NCBI GenBank assembly: GCA_024138025.1
Contig: JAMXBD010000024.1
Span: 248,001 to 312,000 of the forward strand
DNA: 64,000 bases
Source: Combretum micranthum
Lineage: Eukaryota; Streptophyta; Magnoliopsida; Myrtales; Combretaceae
Reading direction: 5' to 3'
Shown here one piece after another: positions 46,929-59,150 of this stretch (the stretch's first letter is position 1; every line of letters starts with the position of its first letter). The notes beneath the pieces are model-generated. The model was not told the origin of the DNA and made no database searches. It was given only the letters and a program-made list of their open reading frames with translations. A program made the translations under genes and the position numbers.

Positions 46929-48379
46929 ACTATAGGGGTATAAGCTACACTAGCTTAGTGAGAATTCCCTTAATTCTGTACCATAACAAACAAGTTATAA
47001 TCATTCATATGCTATGCATGAACAAACACGTAAGCAAGCAATTATGCATGGGTATCCGGAACCCACACACAGAATGGATTTACGCCCTCCATATCTTGGG
47101 TTAGGAATGGTATTGAGTCTACACGACCGCATCTAGTCCCCAAGCCCTCGGCTCTTAGCACTCGACTCGGCTAGGCTCATCCAAGAATGCATCCACATGC
47201 GCCTTAGTACCCTTAAATGAGCTCTGGCACTGGGTTCGTTATCCAAACGAATCATCCAGGGACCATACCGATCGACCTGCGTAGGAGTAGCATGCTACCA
47301 AATGCAATATGTCCAATGCGATGCATGACCAATTTAAGTTTTTCTTAGGTCACAAATATTTATACATTCTTTAGAATGACCAACCAATATCACACATATA
47401 ACAGAAATAATATGAACGGTGTAGTTATTCAATCAAATCGTGGTTTCGATATGCTTTAGTATTCTTTGGCATACATTCATCACAGTCTCATCATATCTCC
47501 CATCCCCATTCATATCGATTTTTATCTTGTTCCTATAATTCTAATGCAACTAACTGCAAGCACAATCACGGTAACAAAACAAGGAGAAAACTCACTCGGC
47601 AATTGGATCACCGGTCTTCTAGTAATAATCATCCGGTGGTAGGGAATCGTCGATCTCGGGATCTCCTAAAAAGGAAGAAATACTCTAATAAGTATTTCAT
47701 CACTTAACTAATCCAAACTATCTCATTCATACTATCAAATTTGCAATTCGCGTCCTAAGAGGAAATTCCAACTTAAAACGGCCATAACTTGGTCATTTTA
47801 ACTCGGAATCTCGCAAATTATATATCGATTTCTATCTACTTTAAAAGATCTATCTATTTCTAATATTATTTTCAAGTTTTGAAAATGTTGAAGCTTCGAA
47901 AAGGTCGGATCAGATTAGGGCAGCAACAATTTCAATTTCCGAAAATAGCTTTGTAAATGGTTGTAATGTTCCTACTATATAAATTAGCTATACATGCAAT
48001 ATGAGTGATTTCCTAACATGAATGGCATGAATTTAGTTTCATGTATGTATGATCCTGATGATTTTTGGTAAGAGAAAATTTTGGAACTCTTTATTTTGCA
48101 AGACTTCAACTATAACTACTTTTTGAAAAATCTAGTTTTCTAACTTTGATCATTTCCATTTGTTTTAGATTTATTACTTAAGAAAATATAATTATTTTTG
48201 TTAAAATTGAGTCTTCATTATATATATTACTTATGACCTTCATTTCTACATAAAAATTTCCATTTTACACTTTGTAAATATGTTTTCCAATATGATTTAC
48301 TCAAAATTCTGAATTTTATAAAATCCACTTTTTGAATGATTCATTTGGGGAAAACTTGTTTAAAACATTAAAATTTAAG

Positions 48380-49230
48380 GCTTTACTATATCAATTACCT
48401 AAGGACTTCATTTAACACATAAAACTTGCAATTTGAGCTCAAGTACTAAGTGATTACTTATGCATCATCTCAAATTACGAATTTGACAATTTGATTACTA
48501 TCTCAAAATTTTCCATTTTAATTCCACTACTTGTTTTACACATTGCTCATGCCTAAACTCATTTTAACTTGTAAAAATCATTGCTGAATGATATCTACCA
48601 CCTATATACTTCATTTTTCATATAAAACATGAGTTTTGGAGTTGATACATGGGTTCTAAAAATTGGTCTTGGTTGGGATCCGAATTTACAAAATTTATTT
48701 TTTGGTTATATCTTTTGATAAAATCTATCTAAGCTCATGAAAATCCATTCCTTACATATCCTATCCTAAGAGCCTTTCATTTCTTAAATAAAAACTTCAT
48801 TTTTGAGTTGGAAAACATGTTTTTAAAATAGGCCTTGGCCAAAATCCGAAAATAGAATTTTTATTTTGAAAATAACTTTTGGAAATCACTTTTGATTCTT
48901 GTAAAAAGAAGTCTTGATGATATACACATATTAAGCCTTCATTTTCTTAAGTAAAAATTATATTTTGACACTTGGAAAATGGTTTTTAAATATTGTCTTG
49001 CCAAAATACGAATTTCACAAATTTTGTTCAAGTTCAAATCTAAGATCTACACATAATATGAACATGCACCTAGATGAAACCCATGAAAACAAACTTTAAA
49101 ACATAGATCTAAACTTTGCTCATCAAAATTACTCATTTATGTATCTATACCCTAAGCCCTTCATTTTAAATGAAAAATACACATTTTGAAGTTGAAAAAT
49201 CACTTTTCTAACTATGTTCCATTTTCATCC
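48380..49230 (-). repeat. Spaced leader repeats of S7
   Basis: Blocks of the form 'cttcatttt..taaataaaaactt.attttgagttggaaaa' recur at about 48410, 48610, 48778, 48945 and 49157, often followed by 'ggtcttggccaaaatccgaa'. Spacing is about 165-215 bp. They match the inverted blocks of S6. Confidence 0.7.
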
Positions 49231-50164
49231 CAATTTTTAAAATTGATTTTTGTTAAAAACAAAAAGATCTTGGGTTTCCTACAACTTTCCACCATCATCA
49301 AGCTATAGCAAGTTGTTCATGAACATAAACAAAATCTAATGCATCTATGAACTCAAAACTTTAGATCTAGTTTTCTAAACTAGTTTTACATGCATGAATC
49401 ACTAAGATAGACATGTGGATGCTAGATCTATGCATAAATCATAAGGAATAACAAAAATAACAACTTAAATACAAGATCTATGGCATAAACAAAAATCAAA
49501 GCTATAAAAAGTTAGATCTACAATATATATCAACTTTAAACAAGAAAATAATTGAAATACAAGATAATAAAAGTAGAGAAAAGGAGAGTTTCATTTTTGG
49601 CATCATCATCCTAAGCTTTTAAGCTTATGGAAGGTCATTTGATGCATGAAACCTTCATTACACTTTACCTATATCACCTATGGAGCTTTGGGAAGAAGAT
49701 TTGCTTAGAAATCTTTAGAAATAGGTGTGGAAGCTAATGGAAGGTGTGGGGGCAGCTTGTTTTTCATAGAAGAACAAGAGAAAAAGAGAAGAAGAGAGGA
49801 AAAATGAGAGAGAAAGACTAAAGAATGAAAGAGGGAAAGAGTAAATGAAGGAGAGAGAGAAATGAGTGTTTAATGAATGAAAGAGAGAAAAAATAAAACA
49901 AAGGCAGCAATTAGAGGGGTTCACGTGAATTGGGAGAGAGAGAGAGAGGTTTTGTTGAATTTTGACTTGAAATTAATTGTGTAATAAATGTGTATGTGTA
50001 GCTTCTTTAAGAAGGAGTAGAATTTATTTAATTTAGTCAAAATAGGAGTAAATAAAGGACAATGGCAGCCATAAAGAAGGAAAAATCTGCCATGAAGTGT
50101 GGGATTATGTGTAGAAAGATTGAAGTGAAAAGGAAGTGATATGTGTAAGGTGTACTTGAAGTAT

Positions 50165-50212
50165 GGGTTGTAAAAGTACTTTAAAGTATGGGTTGTAAAA
50201 GTACTTTATTAA
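50165..50212. repeat. 26-bp tandem duplication in S7
   Basis: 'agtatgggttgtaaaagtac' occurs twice in direct succession with a period of about 26 bp. Confidence 0.8.
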
Positions 50213-50319
50213 TAAAATAAAACAAAATAAAATAAAATTATAAAATTTATTCAAAATATTTGTAGCAGATTTTTCATATTCAAAATTAAATAATTATTTG
50301 AATTATTTTAGTAATTTAA

Positions 50320-50710
50320 CAAATATGTTACCGGTACGATCAAAATACGCGAATATGGGCTATAACTAATATTTTTATAACCCGAAAAATTATAAAAAAA
50401 TTATTTTATGAAAATAAAAATATTTTTCAAATATTTTTCAGTTATTAAATTATTTTATTTTATTTTTAGTATCGGGTCTTAAACAGAATCTGATCCCGTA
50501 AAGACCCAAAACGAACTAAATTTTAGAAAAACAAAATTTTCTGTAACATATAAAATATTTATCTAAAAATATAAGACTTTATAAGAATAATAAAATTTTT
50601 TAATAAAATAAAAATGAATAGTGCAAAAGACTAATCAATTACCGGTAATAATGGAAATACGATAAAAAGGTTATAACTGTCACTTTTATAACCCGAAAAA
50701 TTATATAACT
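50320..50710 (-). repeat. Duplicated U3 segment in S7
   Basis: 'ttaccggta' plus 'ttataacccgaaaaattata' occurs at 50327-50395 and again at 50639-50705, about 310 bp apart. S6 has a single copy (38225-38330, opposite strand). These are conserved blocks upstream of the expected promoter. Confidence 0.7.
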
Positions 50711-51416
50711 GATATATTTAGAAATCTTATGAAATTACGAGTCTAACGGTACTATTGGTATATTTTTGATATCTCGAGCCCCGGGACACGCTTTTCGAAG
50801 TCTGTATCCGAACGGGTTCGAAATAGGTCAAAAATTTACCAATCTGATATTTTTAAGCAAACTCATATTACTATGAGCTATTCTACATATTTAAACTACA
50901 TCCCGGCCTCTAGGGTTAGGGGCGCTAGATTGCCGGACTTACGCTATTGTATTCCGGTTAGGGTTTCCGGGTGATTTTCCGGTTTAGACCTTTGCCAATT
51001 TGGAAACTGATATTTATGTTTATACAACATATTTAATTTGAGAAATTTATTTTAAATTTTATTTTTGTTAGTATTTAATATCTCTTAATGTTTTCGGAAT
51101 TCTTGAATTGAGTTATATTTTCGAAAGTCAATTGTTATTTGCTTTTTAATAATTTGTTTTTGAGCTTTATATTACCTGATTTTATAAGTCGGAGTTAAAT
51201 ATGGAAATTTTTGTACGTCGTGGTTTTGAATTTGAAGACCACTGTGTTCTTATTTTATTTTTAAAGATTATCATTTTCTCAAGATTAAGAAGTTTCCGAA
51301 TTCGTTCGTGTTTTTGGACTAGTTGAAATTCGGTTTTAATTTGGAGTGATTTTTAGGGTTTATTTTCGAAGTTCATCTTGAAATTATTTATTGAAATTTT
51401 CCGGGCTTACATAGAC

Positions 51417-52479
51417 ACATAAAAATAAGTTTTAGCTACTAATTATAAATACCTAGTCAATATTCTTTAAAATACTTTGAAATCATATGAATCAGGTCTT
51501 GGATTCATAAACCCTAAGTTAAATGATTATTTCTCCATGGATACATTCATTAAGCACAAATTCTAAAGAAATAATATGGAATTAAAGATGAAAATACAAA
51601 TTAAGTATAGAGTCCTGCAAAAACATACGTCAGGTTTACAATGAATTTACCCATAAAACTTCAAACTTAGCAAGAAGAAATAGTTCTTTTGCCCAAGAAC
51701 TCTCTCTCTATTTTGTGTTAGAAATATGATACATATGGTACTGGTACATTATTGGGCATCTGTGCACATTTATTTACATGCTACAAGCATAGAAAATCAT
51801 GAAGATTCTATTTGCTGATGTAGCAAATTCTTTATAATTGAATTCGTCCTTATTCTCACACACACGTCTTGGATGCTAGCTCATTGGGTCAGTTTTCGCG
51901 AGTTAGATCAAGTGCTCAAAGGTTGCTTAAATGTTAGGGCTTGATCTAATCTATGTCCTTCTTCTCAAAACGCTCAACTTCTTATCTAGATTTAACCGCA
52001 AGTGTCATCGAGTTTGTCAAGGGCTCGAATGTTAGCCTTGATCTAAGTTGTGCTTTTCTAAACAAAGGCGTGATTTTTGACCAGCTTCAATTACGAGTTG
52101 AATCTAGGGCTTGATACTATAGTGTGATTGAAGTTGTATCATGAATTCAAGGGCTTGATCAACTCAATGCAAATCAGTGCAAATTGAGGGTCATATCGAG
52201 GGCTTGACTTTGGGGCATGACTAGTTGTTTTGCCTTCTTTTGCCTTGTTGTTTTGCTATCGATGGGTCTTTTGTAGGCCTTTGATAAGTTCTATTTTACA
52301 TTATTGTTGTTGTTTTGCTCAAATCTAGTTTAAGTCACTTCATTTCTTGTTTTTCTGATTTTAAGAGTTAAAAAATAACATTTGAGCAATAAAAGCACAA
52401 AATCTATAGGAATTTATCATAAATGGAGCAAATCAAGCCTAAATTCCTATGAATGGAATAGAATAAAATAGACTTATCA
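51417..52479 (-). mobile_element. T6 LTR, second fragment
   Basis: It continues T6 directly after the S7 target duplication ('acataaaaataagttttagctac', equal to T3 at about 28659) and ends GACTTATCA at 52479. It lies between two plus-strand pol fragments, so it is not their own LTR. Confidence 0.85.
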
Positions 52480-52481
52480 TT

Positions 52482-52630
52482 GTACAAGTAAGACCTAAGA
52501 AGGGGGGAATGGCAATGGCAGTGGTCCTTCATGAGATGAACGAGTCAATTCCAATGAGAATAATAACCAAGTGTAGAGTCTACATAGATTATAGGAAATT
52601 AAATGATGTAACCTATGAAGATCATTTTTA
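52482..52630 (+). pseudogene. Athila-like RT fragment
   Basis: One frame reads 'VQVRPKKGGMA', 'IPMRIITKCRVYIDYRKLND' and 'YEDHF' before a stop at 52628. This is the RT N-terminal zone also seen at 44680-44815. It begins immediately after T6. The remaining RT and all RNase H are deleted before integrase sequence starts. Confidence 0.82.
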
Positions 52631-52654
52631 GAGTATATATAGATCAAGTAATCA

Positions 52655-53335
52655 GGAGTTGGAACTCCTAAAGTGATAGTTAATGATAGAGGTACTCACT
52701 TTTGTAATGTACCATTTGAAAATATTTTAAAATGATATAGGGTAACCCACAGAGTTACAACGCCTTACCACTGCAAAACAAGTGGTCAAGTTGAATTATC
52801 AAATATGCTGCTTAAAAGATTTCTAGAATAAATAGTAGATTATATTGGTTTGAATGTTTAGATGATGTTCTCTAGGTAATTCACATAATATATAAAACAC
52901 TCATTAGCATAACCCTACATAAATATGTGTATGGAAAATCGTTTCATTTGCTTGTTAAGCTTAAACATAAAGCTTATAGGGCCATTGAACATATGAACTT
53001 TTATTTTAAACTTGTAGAAGTATATAGAAAACTTCTTCTCAACATGCTTGATTGATGGAAGCTAGAGGCGTATGAGAATGCTAGAATACTCAAGGAGTAC
53101 ACAAAGAAGTATCATGATATACGTGTCCAACAAGACAAGCAAATACAAAGAAGAGATCATGTTTTTCTCTATAACTCTTAGCTAAAATTATTTCTTGAGA
53201 AATTAAAATCTAGATGTTTAAGATCCTATGTTATGACTAAAGTCTTTCCATATGGAGGGTTCAAGCTATTTGACTCATGTGAGGGAAGTTTTAAAGTTAA
53301 TGTTCATAAAGAGCAGCAATACTTAGGAGTAATGT
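52655..53335 (+). pseudogene. Athila-like integrase remnant
   Basis: Integrase would insert the DNA copy into chromosomes. 'GTPKVIVNDRGTHFCN' from 52661 carries the second catalytic Asp (codon 52685-52687). 'SGQVELSN' carries the Glu (52793-52795), exactly 36 codons later, giving the D-35-E spacing. One in-frame TGA lies between. Further on come worn C-terminal blocks ('YVSNKTSK', a 'LPYGG'-like block at about 53245-53265) in changing frames. The first Asp and the zinc-binding domain are absent. Not coding. Confidence 0.82.
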
Positions 53336-53389
53336 AGCAAGCTTAAACTAGGCGTCAGAATAAAGACTTAAATAGTCACTTATTAAAAG

Positions 53390-54723
53390 GTAGCCTGGTA
53401 GTGCCAGATCGAGTTTTAAAATTGTATTTTCTTTTCTAAATCTTTGTTTAACTACGGTCTCAACAAAAGGAAAGTGCACCAATCAAAGCAACATAGTAGA
53501 AAGATCTAGGTCGTATTCCAAAGAAAAGTTGGTGATTACTTCTACTCACTCTTTTCTTGTTATCTAGCCTAAACAAAATAGGGAAGAATTTACCAACTAG
53601 GAACTAAACTAAGCCTAATCTAACAAACACTAGCAAGAATCAACAACAGGTTTCATAGCAAGCATGCAAGAATTAAGATAGATCAATTTACAAGGTAGCT
53701 TAAGTCATGCTTCACCTTAGGTCTATTCACGTAACTCAAGAATTTCTCAGAAAAAAGTTGTGTTGATTATTGAATTGTCGAATTCACTAAATGATGCTAG
53801 AGCTTTCTCAAAATCAAAAGCTCCTAACCTAAGCCAAATAGCCAGAATCTCTTTCTGAATATTAGCAACTTAGATTAGCATAAAGAACTAGAATCTTATT
53901 TTTTAGAAGCCAACCTAATGAATTTCAAAACAAGTGATAGAAGATCTCACTACCCCTCTCTCTAGGCAATTATGAGCAACCTCATCAATAGCTTATATTT
54001 ATTCATTAAAATGACCTCTCAGCCAATTTTAATAAAATCAAACATGAAATCATATCGTGCACTATACAGATTCAAGATCTATTAAGCTCAAGTTATTGAA
54101 TTCAATAAATCAACACTTATTCAAAATAAGCACAGTAAAGTTACATGAAATTAACACAAGGATCCACAAACCCAAGCAAAATCAACTACTCCTCCATAAA
54201 TATAGTAATACAAATCAATGATTCAAAGAAATAGTTAAAACCCATAATAAGATAAAGCAATAAAAATAGTAATCCTTGATAAATTGATGCAATGAAGCAC
54301 AAAGCTGCAATGAAACCCTAAAAATTTGTTAAGTTCTCTCTCTATAAGGAAATATTTCTCTATATGATTTTTCCCTTTCTTCCATGTCTATCTTCCTATG
54401 TTTCTGTATCTAAATCTATACATACACTGCTCTTAAAATGAAAACAAGTGGGGTATTTATAGTCTTATTGTAGCCTCAAGTTTGCAGGGCATCCTATAGG
54501 GCTATGCTGAAGGGAAGGTTAAAACAAAAGCCCTGTTTCTGCATAAACTGGCCCAAACTTGCTTCGTTTGCTTTCATTTCTCTTAAATTATCATAATGAG
54601 CTTTTCAAGGCATGAAGTGAATATTCAACAAAATAAATGTCTTTTTCTTGATTAAATCACAAAAATTACATAATAAATATATCCAAATAAGCACAAAATA
54701 TAAGGGTCTTTTGACACTTATCA
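53390..54723 (-). mobile_element. T7: worn LTR of a T subfamily
   Basis: It ends GACACTTATCA at 54723 (sense start TGATAAGTGTCAAAAGACCC) and contains the 'aagtgcaccaatcaaagcaacatag...ggtcgtattcc' zone (about 53468-53520) and 'tctctctaggcaattatgagcaacctca' (about 53960). The left edge is fuzzy and no TSD is seen. Confidence 0.65.
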
Positions 54724-55839
54724 CAACCTAATTATAAACTAGTAGTTTTGCTTATAGGTAAATAAGATACATAATCAAATCATCTATTCAAGGAGCCAAA
54801 CAATAACCATAAACCAATTGTGTAATCTAAAGGAGAAATTAGAATCATAAGAGTGAAAAAAAAAATCTATGCTTTATAGAATTAATTTTAACAACAAAAT
54901 TTTGAAGAACTATAGTTTTGACAAGAACACAGTTATATAAATGCTCATGTACAAAATCGTGTTTTGTAACTTTAAACACAAATCATGTGTTTTTCTTAAA
55001 TAAACATGACATTGAACTTGTTCATGCTCTTGGTCATATGCATCTTGGACAAACTGTGAAAAATAAAATTGCAACAATAAGACTTATATCATGGAGTACA
55101 CAGGTAGAAGCAACCCATATTTACCATATTTAAAGCTGTGTTCTCCACTGGCACTTATAAATAGTAAAAACATTAAATCTCTCACATTCACTCCAAGTAT
55201 ATACCACATCTCTCTCTGACAAAAAGTTCTTGCAATCTTAAAGATCAATCCTAGCAATATTACCCATGCATAAATGTAGTTTCTCTACTCATTAATGTAT
55301 GTTTCTATACTATTATCATTACTATGCATCTCACATTTTAAAATTACAAGGGTATGCGATATAAAAGGTCAAGAATGTGCATTAGGTGATTGTTGTTTAT
55401 AATTCTCTAGGTTATTTGCTAAAATGATGATATCTATGATGAGAATTATTAATACTTTTATTGAGAAAGATTATTATGTTTATACACTAGGATGCATGAT
55501 ATTCACTATAGAAAATCTTGAAATGAAAGACTAATATTTGATCATGTACCATTAAAGAAGAAATCAAGAATTATTCTTTTTGATATATACTTACCATGCT
55601 TGTTTGCATTCCTTTTATATCATAAGAGGAGACACAAGCATTTACTATACAAAAAATTTTTGGTTAGCTATGGTATAGATTGGATGTTTGTATAGACTAC
55701 AAGTTATAAAGATTGAACTAAATAAGTGATCAAATTTTAGAAATGGGACAAATCACTTTAGATCAATGAGTCTAACATTTGGAACTCACAATGGGATGAA
55801 ATTCCATAAGAATATTTAAATTAACATGGTAATTAGCAT
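54724..55839. other. Unassigned interval
   Basis: A TATA-like CTTATAAATAG lies at about 55154-55164, but no downstream frame or other LTR mark supports a promoter. The frame 54918-55133 is unrecognised and AT-rich. Nothing else is supported. Confidence 0.35.
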
Positions 55840-56890
55840 TCTAATATTGTGATCTCCAGCAATGACGCTAGATTGTAGGTTAAGCGCATCTATAATATAT
55901 AGAAGCATAATGAACACAATCAAGTGTCATTCCTATAAACATCAAAAGTATTAGTTTTAACTTTAGCATTATGATTCAATAGGTGATTCAAATGATCAAG
56001 AATTAATAATATTAATATGGAATTTTAAAGAAAGTAAAGTAATTATTGAGAGTACACAAGAGAAATTATTAAAGTTCACCAAAAAGGCAAGAATAATACC
56101 TTGACATTGAATCCCCATGAGGATTGCCTATATGATCGTAAAATAGAATCAACATTTCTATTGAATTCTTGAATTGTAGAGATTCATAATTTAAATTAAT
56201 GTTTCGCTCAAGATCACTAATCCTTAGCCCAAAGTTGATTAATTTAAGTCTTATTTTAATTAAAACCCCTAAGATTGCATTACTTTTAATATTGCTATGC
56301 AAATTCCTCTATTAGATCAGATATAAATCTAATTAATTTATGTTGTTTTATATCTAGGATTGCATCCAAATCCTTCTAATAATTTAGATCCGACCGAAAT
56401 ACATGATCTTTCCATTTGTATGAACAAAATCAAACATTGAATTTTATCCTACCAATAAGGATTCAAAGAACAATTATGCACACATGATTAGATTTTTTTT
56501 TAAATTTAAATCCATTGAAAAAGAAACAAACTTTGGTCACATAGTTCTCCAAGGGTTCACCAAATATGGTATTATGGATTTAATCCTCCATAAAGATTAT
56601 AATGGAAAGAAAGGAAAGGGTAAAATCTGAAGCACTCATGAATGAATCCCTTTGTCAATCTTAAATCTTACAATCTCGAGTGATAAACATTGTTCTCTAC
56701 CTTTCTCTTTCTATTCTTCTCTCTCATTTAGTAGGAAATATTGTCTCCACAAAGTCTCCCTTCATTCGTCTCACAATATATATATATATATACACACATA
56801 TAATAAGGCAAAATTCGCAATAATTTATCATGTGGATGTGTGGGGTACACATCAATTTTCTTCAACCGTGCACCTCTAGCTTTAAAAATA
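55840..56890 (-). mobile_element. U2: worn LTR-like copy, pair with U1
   Basis: Collinear with 25580-26770 over about 1 kb ('ttgacattgaatccccatgaggatt', 'ctcaagatcactaatcc', 'ggattcaaagaacaattatgcacacatgatta', 'ggttcaccaaatatgg'). A (TA)n-type tract lies at about 56777-56805. Terminal bases are not identifiable. Confidence 0.5.
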
Positions 56891-58079
56891 AGTGAATGGA
56901 GCATTCATGGAGTGTATGGGGAAGTGCATGGATGTGTTCCTGAGAGTGCTTCATATGGGTCACTTGAATTCAACAATTTAATAGCATAAGGTACACAAGT
57001 GAAATACATTGTTGTGTTATTTACTGTGTATTTTTCTAGACTTCATATTTTCATCAATTGAGCTCTAAATCCTATAAAACTTGTTCAAAATCCTTTCATT
57101 ATATTCAAATTAGCCTATCAACTTCTAAAATCAAAATATAAACTGCTTAAGCTCCAAAATCACTTAAAATACCCATAAAACTCATAAGAATACTGTGAAA
57201 ATTTACTTATAAAATGGGCATAATTAAGCTCCATCACGTATGATACAATTATCCTTTCACATATACATGAACACGTAAACTTCCTTACCACCATTCATTC
57301 TCAAGAAATCACCAAGCCACTCACAATCTTCAATGGATTGAAAATTGTTCACATACATCGGCATATTATAAGTTTAATAATAGTAAGGGATCAAATATCA
57401 ATGAAATGAAAAACCTTAAATACTCACATAATATAGACCACTTCATTTCCTAATGTATTACAGTTCACCTTGAAGTATAACTGAATACTCTAGGGGAATA
57501 GGAGGTAAGGGTTTGTTGCTCGGATTGAGTAATTATAATGTTTTAACTAAATTTTTAGCTTTTTTAGTTAATTAAAATACATTGAGTATATGAATGATTA
57601 TCACAACAAATATAAAGTGTTAGAATTAAAAAATAAAAAATAGCAATAGCAGGGGTAAGAAGATTAAGCCTAGATTTTTAATGAGGATTTTGATATCCTC
57701 TTAGTATCCGCAATCACCTAATGCCTCTAGTGAGAACTTCATTTTACACTATATTAATCACTTACACCAAAATTAATGATCAAATGAGCTACAACAAGTG
57801 TTTCACTTGACAATTGCAAGTGTTGTACTCTTTACAACAAACTACAAATAAGGAACAAAGCATTGCACTCTCTCAATCATTAATTTGAGCTAATATAATG
57901 CACAAGTAAACCAATAGTGAGAACACTTAGCAATTTTGTTAGATAGTAAATTAAAGCTAAAAAATTTCTATTGAAATCTATCCTTTACCTCTTATATATG
58001 GATGCACAAAAAAGTAAATGTTGCACATAATTTCCCTAAGCTCAAACTTGCATTAGTTGTGCTTCAATGAATAGTAAAA
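56891..58079. other. Unassigned interval
   Basis: AT-rich. No reading frame, RNA gene or repeat end could be supported. Confidence 0.35.
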
Positions 58080-58370
58080 ACATGATAGGTCCAAACCACT
58101 TGCAATTGGTTCGGACTACTTGGAGTCCCCTAAAACCAATAGGCAATCTGTTCTTTAGGTGGTTTGTACTTTTGTGTAGTGGTCTCTAAACCTTTTGAGA
58201 TCTTGACCATTTTGCTTGCTAAGTGTTTTAAACTTCTTGAGCATTAGTCTGGACCTTTTGAGCTTGCATGATTATCTACCACTCTATTCTCTAAGTGGTC
58301 CAGACTCCTTGTTCAATAATTTGAACCACTAGGGACTTCATGTTTAAAGAAGCTTCATGATAGGGATCAA

Positions 58371-58688
58371 CTTCCAATAGGGCCAATTACAAGAGCAAGA
58401 GTTAAAGGATTACAAAACTTAGTTTTAAGAATTTTGTTGAATCAACCTTAAGAAGATGAGTATGATTTCTTACATGGTTATAGAATACATCATACCAATG
58501 ATCATGCATCAATTTATAAGAAATCAGAAGGAAAACATGAAGAAAATAAAGGAAACAAGCCAATCACAGCTGTGATCCAACCCGTAACTTCACATGGAGG
58601 AAATAAGGGAGATGATGGTGAGGATCATGCCTATGATTTTAGCTGCAATAAGGACCAAAGTCCACTAAAGGCATGGTTACTCCCATGA
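58371..58688 (+). pseudogene. 3' end of a gypsy-type polyprotein frame
   Basis: A frame of 106 codons, including one internal stop (TAA at about 58437) and the final TGA. It starts 'LPIGPITRARVKGLQ'. G-P-[IMT]-T-R-[AS]-[KR]-A-like basic motifs occur near the polyprotein C-terminus of some plant Ty3/gypsy elements, shortly before the 3' LTR. The rest is hydrophilic (Lys, Asn, Asp, His-rich) and unrecognised. The position directly ahead of LTR-like sequence fits. Identity of the element is uncertain. Confidence 0.5.
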
Positions 58689-58808
58689 TTTGTCAAGAAG
58701 TGAAAACTAAAGGCCACTAAGGGCATGAGTACACCCATGATTTGTCAAAAAGCGAAGACTAGAGGCCTCTAAGGGCATAATTACACTTGTGATTCTTGCA
58801 ATCACACC
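58657..58808 (+). repeat. 52-bp tandem repeat, about 2.9 units
   Basis: Units start at 58657, 58709 and 58761 (period exactly 52). They share 'ggcc.ctaagggcat...tac.cc.tgatttgtcaa'. The first two are close and the third is diverged. Confidence 0.88.
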
Positions 58809-59150
58809 AAAATCATGTCTATGATTTATTGCTCTGTTCTTCCACAAATTTTCTTTTTATGATGTTGTGTTATTTACCATTTTGCCATTAATGAGGGTTA
58901 TATAAATACTCTTCTTATTGTAAACCCTAGAATCAAGACATTATTATTCTAAACCCACATTTATTTTGTCTTTCCTTTAAGAGCAAAATATTGAGTTCTT
59001 ATCAATTTATCTAGTATTATGATGAACGACCATTCGATCTAGCTTGTATCAAGTATGAAAGAGTATAACTCAGGCTGCTATCGGTGCGTAACATCCGATA
59101 ATAACGCTGCTCATATTCTTTATTTTACATTGCAAATCAAGCTTTTAGTT
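58809..59150 (+). mobile_element. LTR-like promoter segment
   Basis: TATAAATA at 58901-58908 is followed by CT-rich sequence, 'aaaccctagaatcaagacattattatt' and a less AT-rich end zone ('gctgctatcggtgcgtaac', about 59081-59100). This fits the U3/R/U5 order of a gypsy 3' LTR next to the pol end above. Terminal bases and a TSD were not found. Confidence 0.45.

Larger units (their letters stand above)
46240..51411 (-). mobile_element. S7: complete large solo LTR nested in T6
   Basis: A 5172-bp unit, plus-strand ends TGTCACACCCCGAAGG and ...TTTTCCGGGCTTACA, with a perfect TSD TAGAC (46235-46239 and 51412-51416). The sense direction runs from 51411 to 46240. It holds H1 at 47763-47811, H2 at 47049-47065 (TGGGT/ACCCA arms), a 279-bp tandem duplication (46371-46928), spaced leader repeats (48380-49230) and a duplicated promoter-side segment (about 50320-50710). 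No coding domain. The frame 49715-49924 is the complement of a purine-rich (AG)n zone. Confidence 0.93.

Noticed and set aside
49715..49924. Ser/Leu/Phe-rich minus-strand frame
   Set aside because: Complement of an (AG)n-rich leader zone in S7 without conservation in S6.
55154..55164. TATA box of a host gene
   Set aside because: No coding frame, no LTR ends and no other promoter mark nearby.
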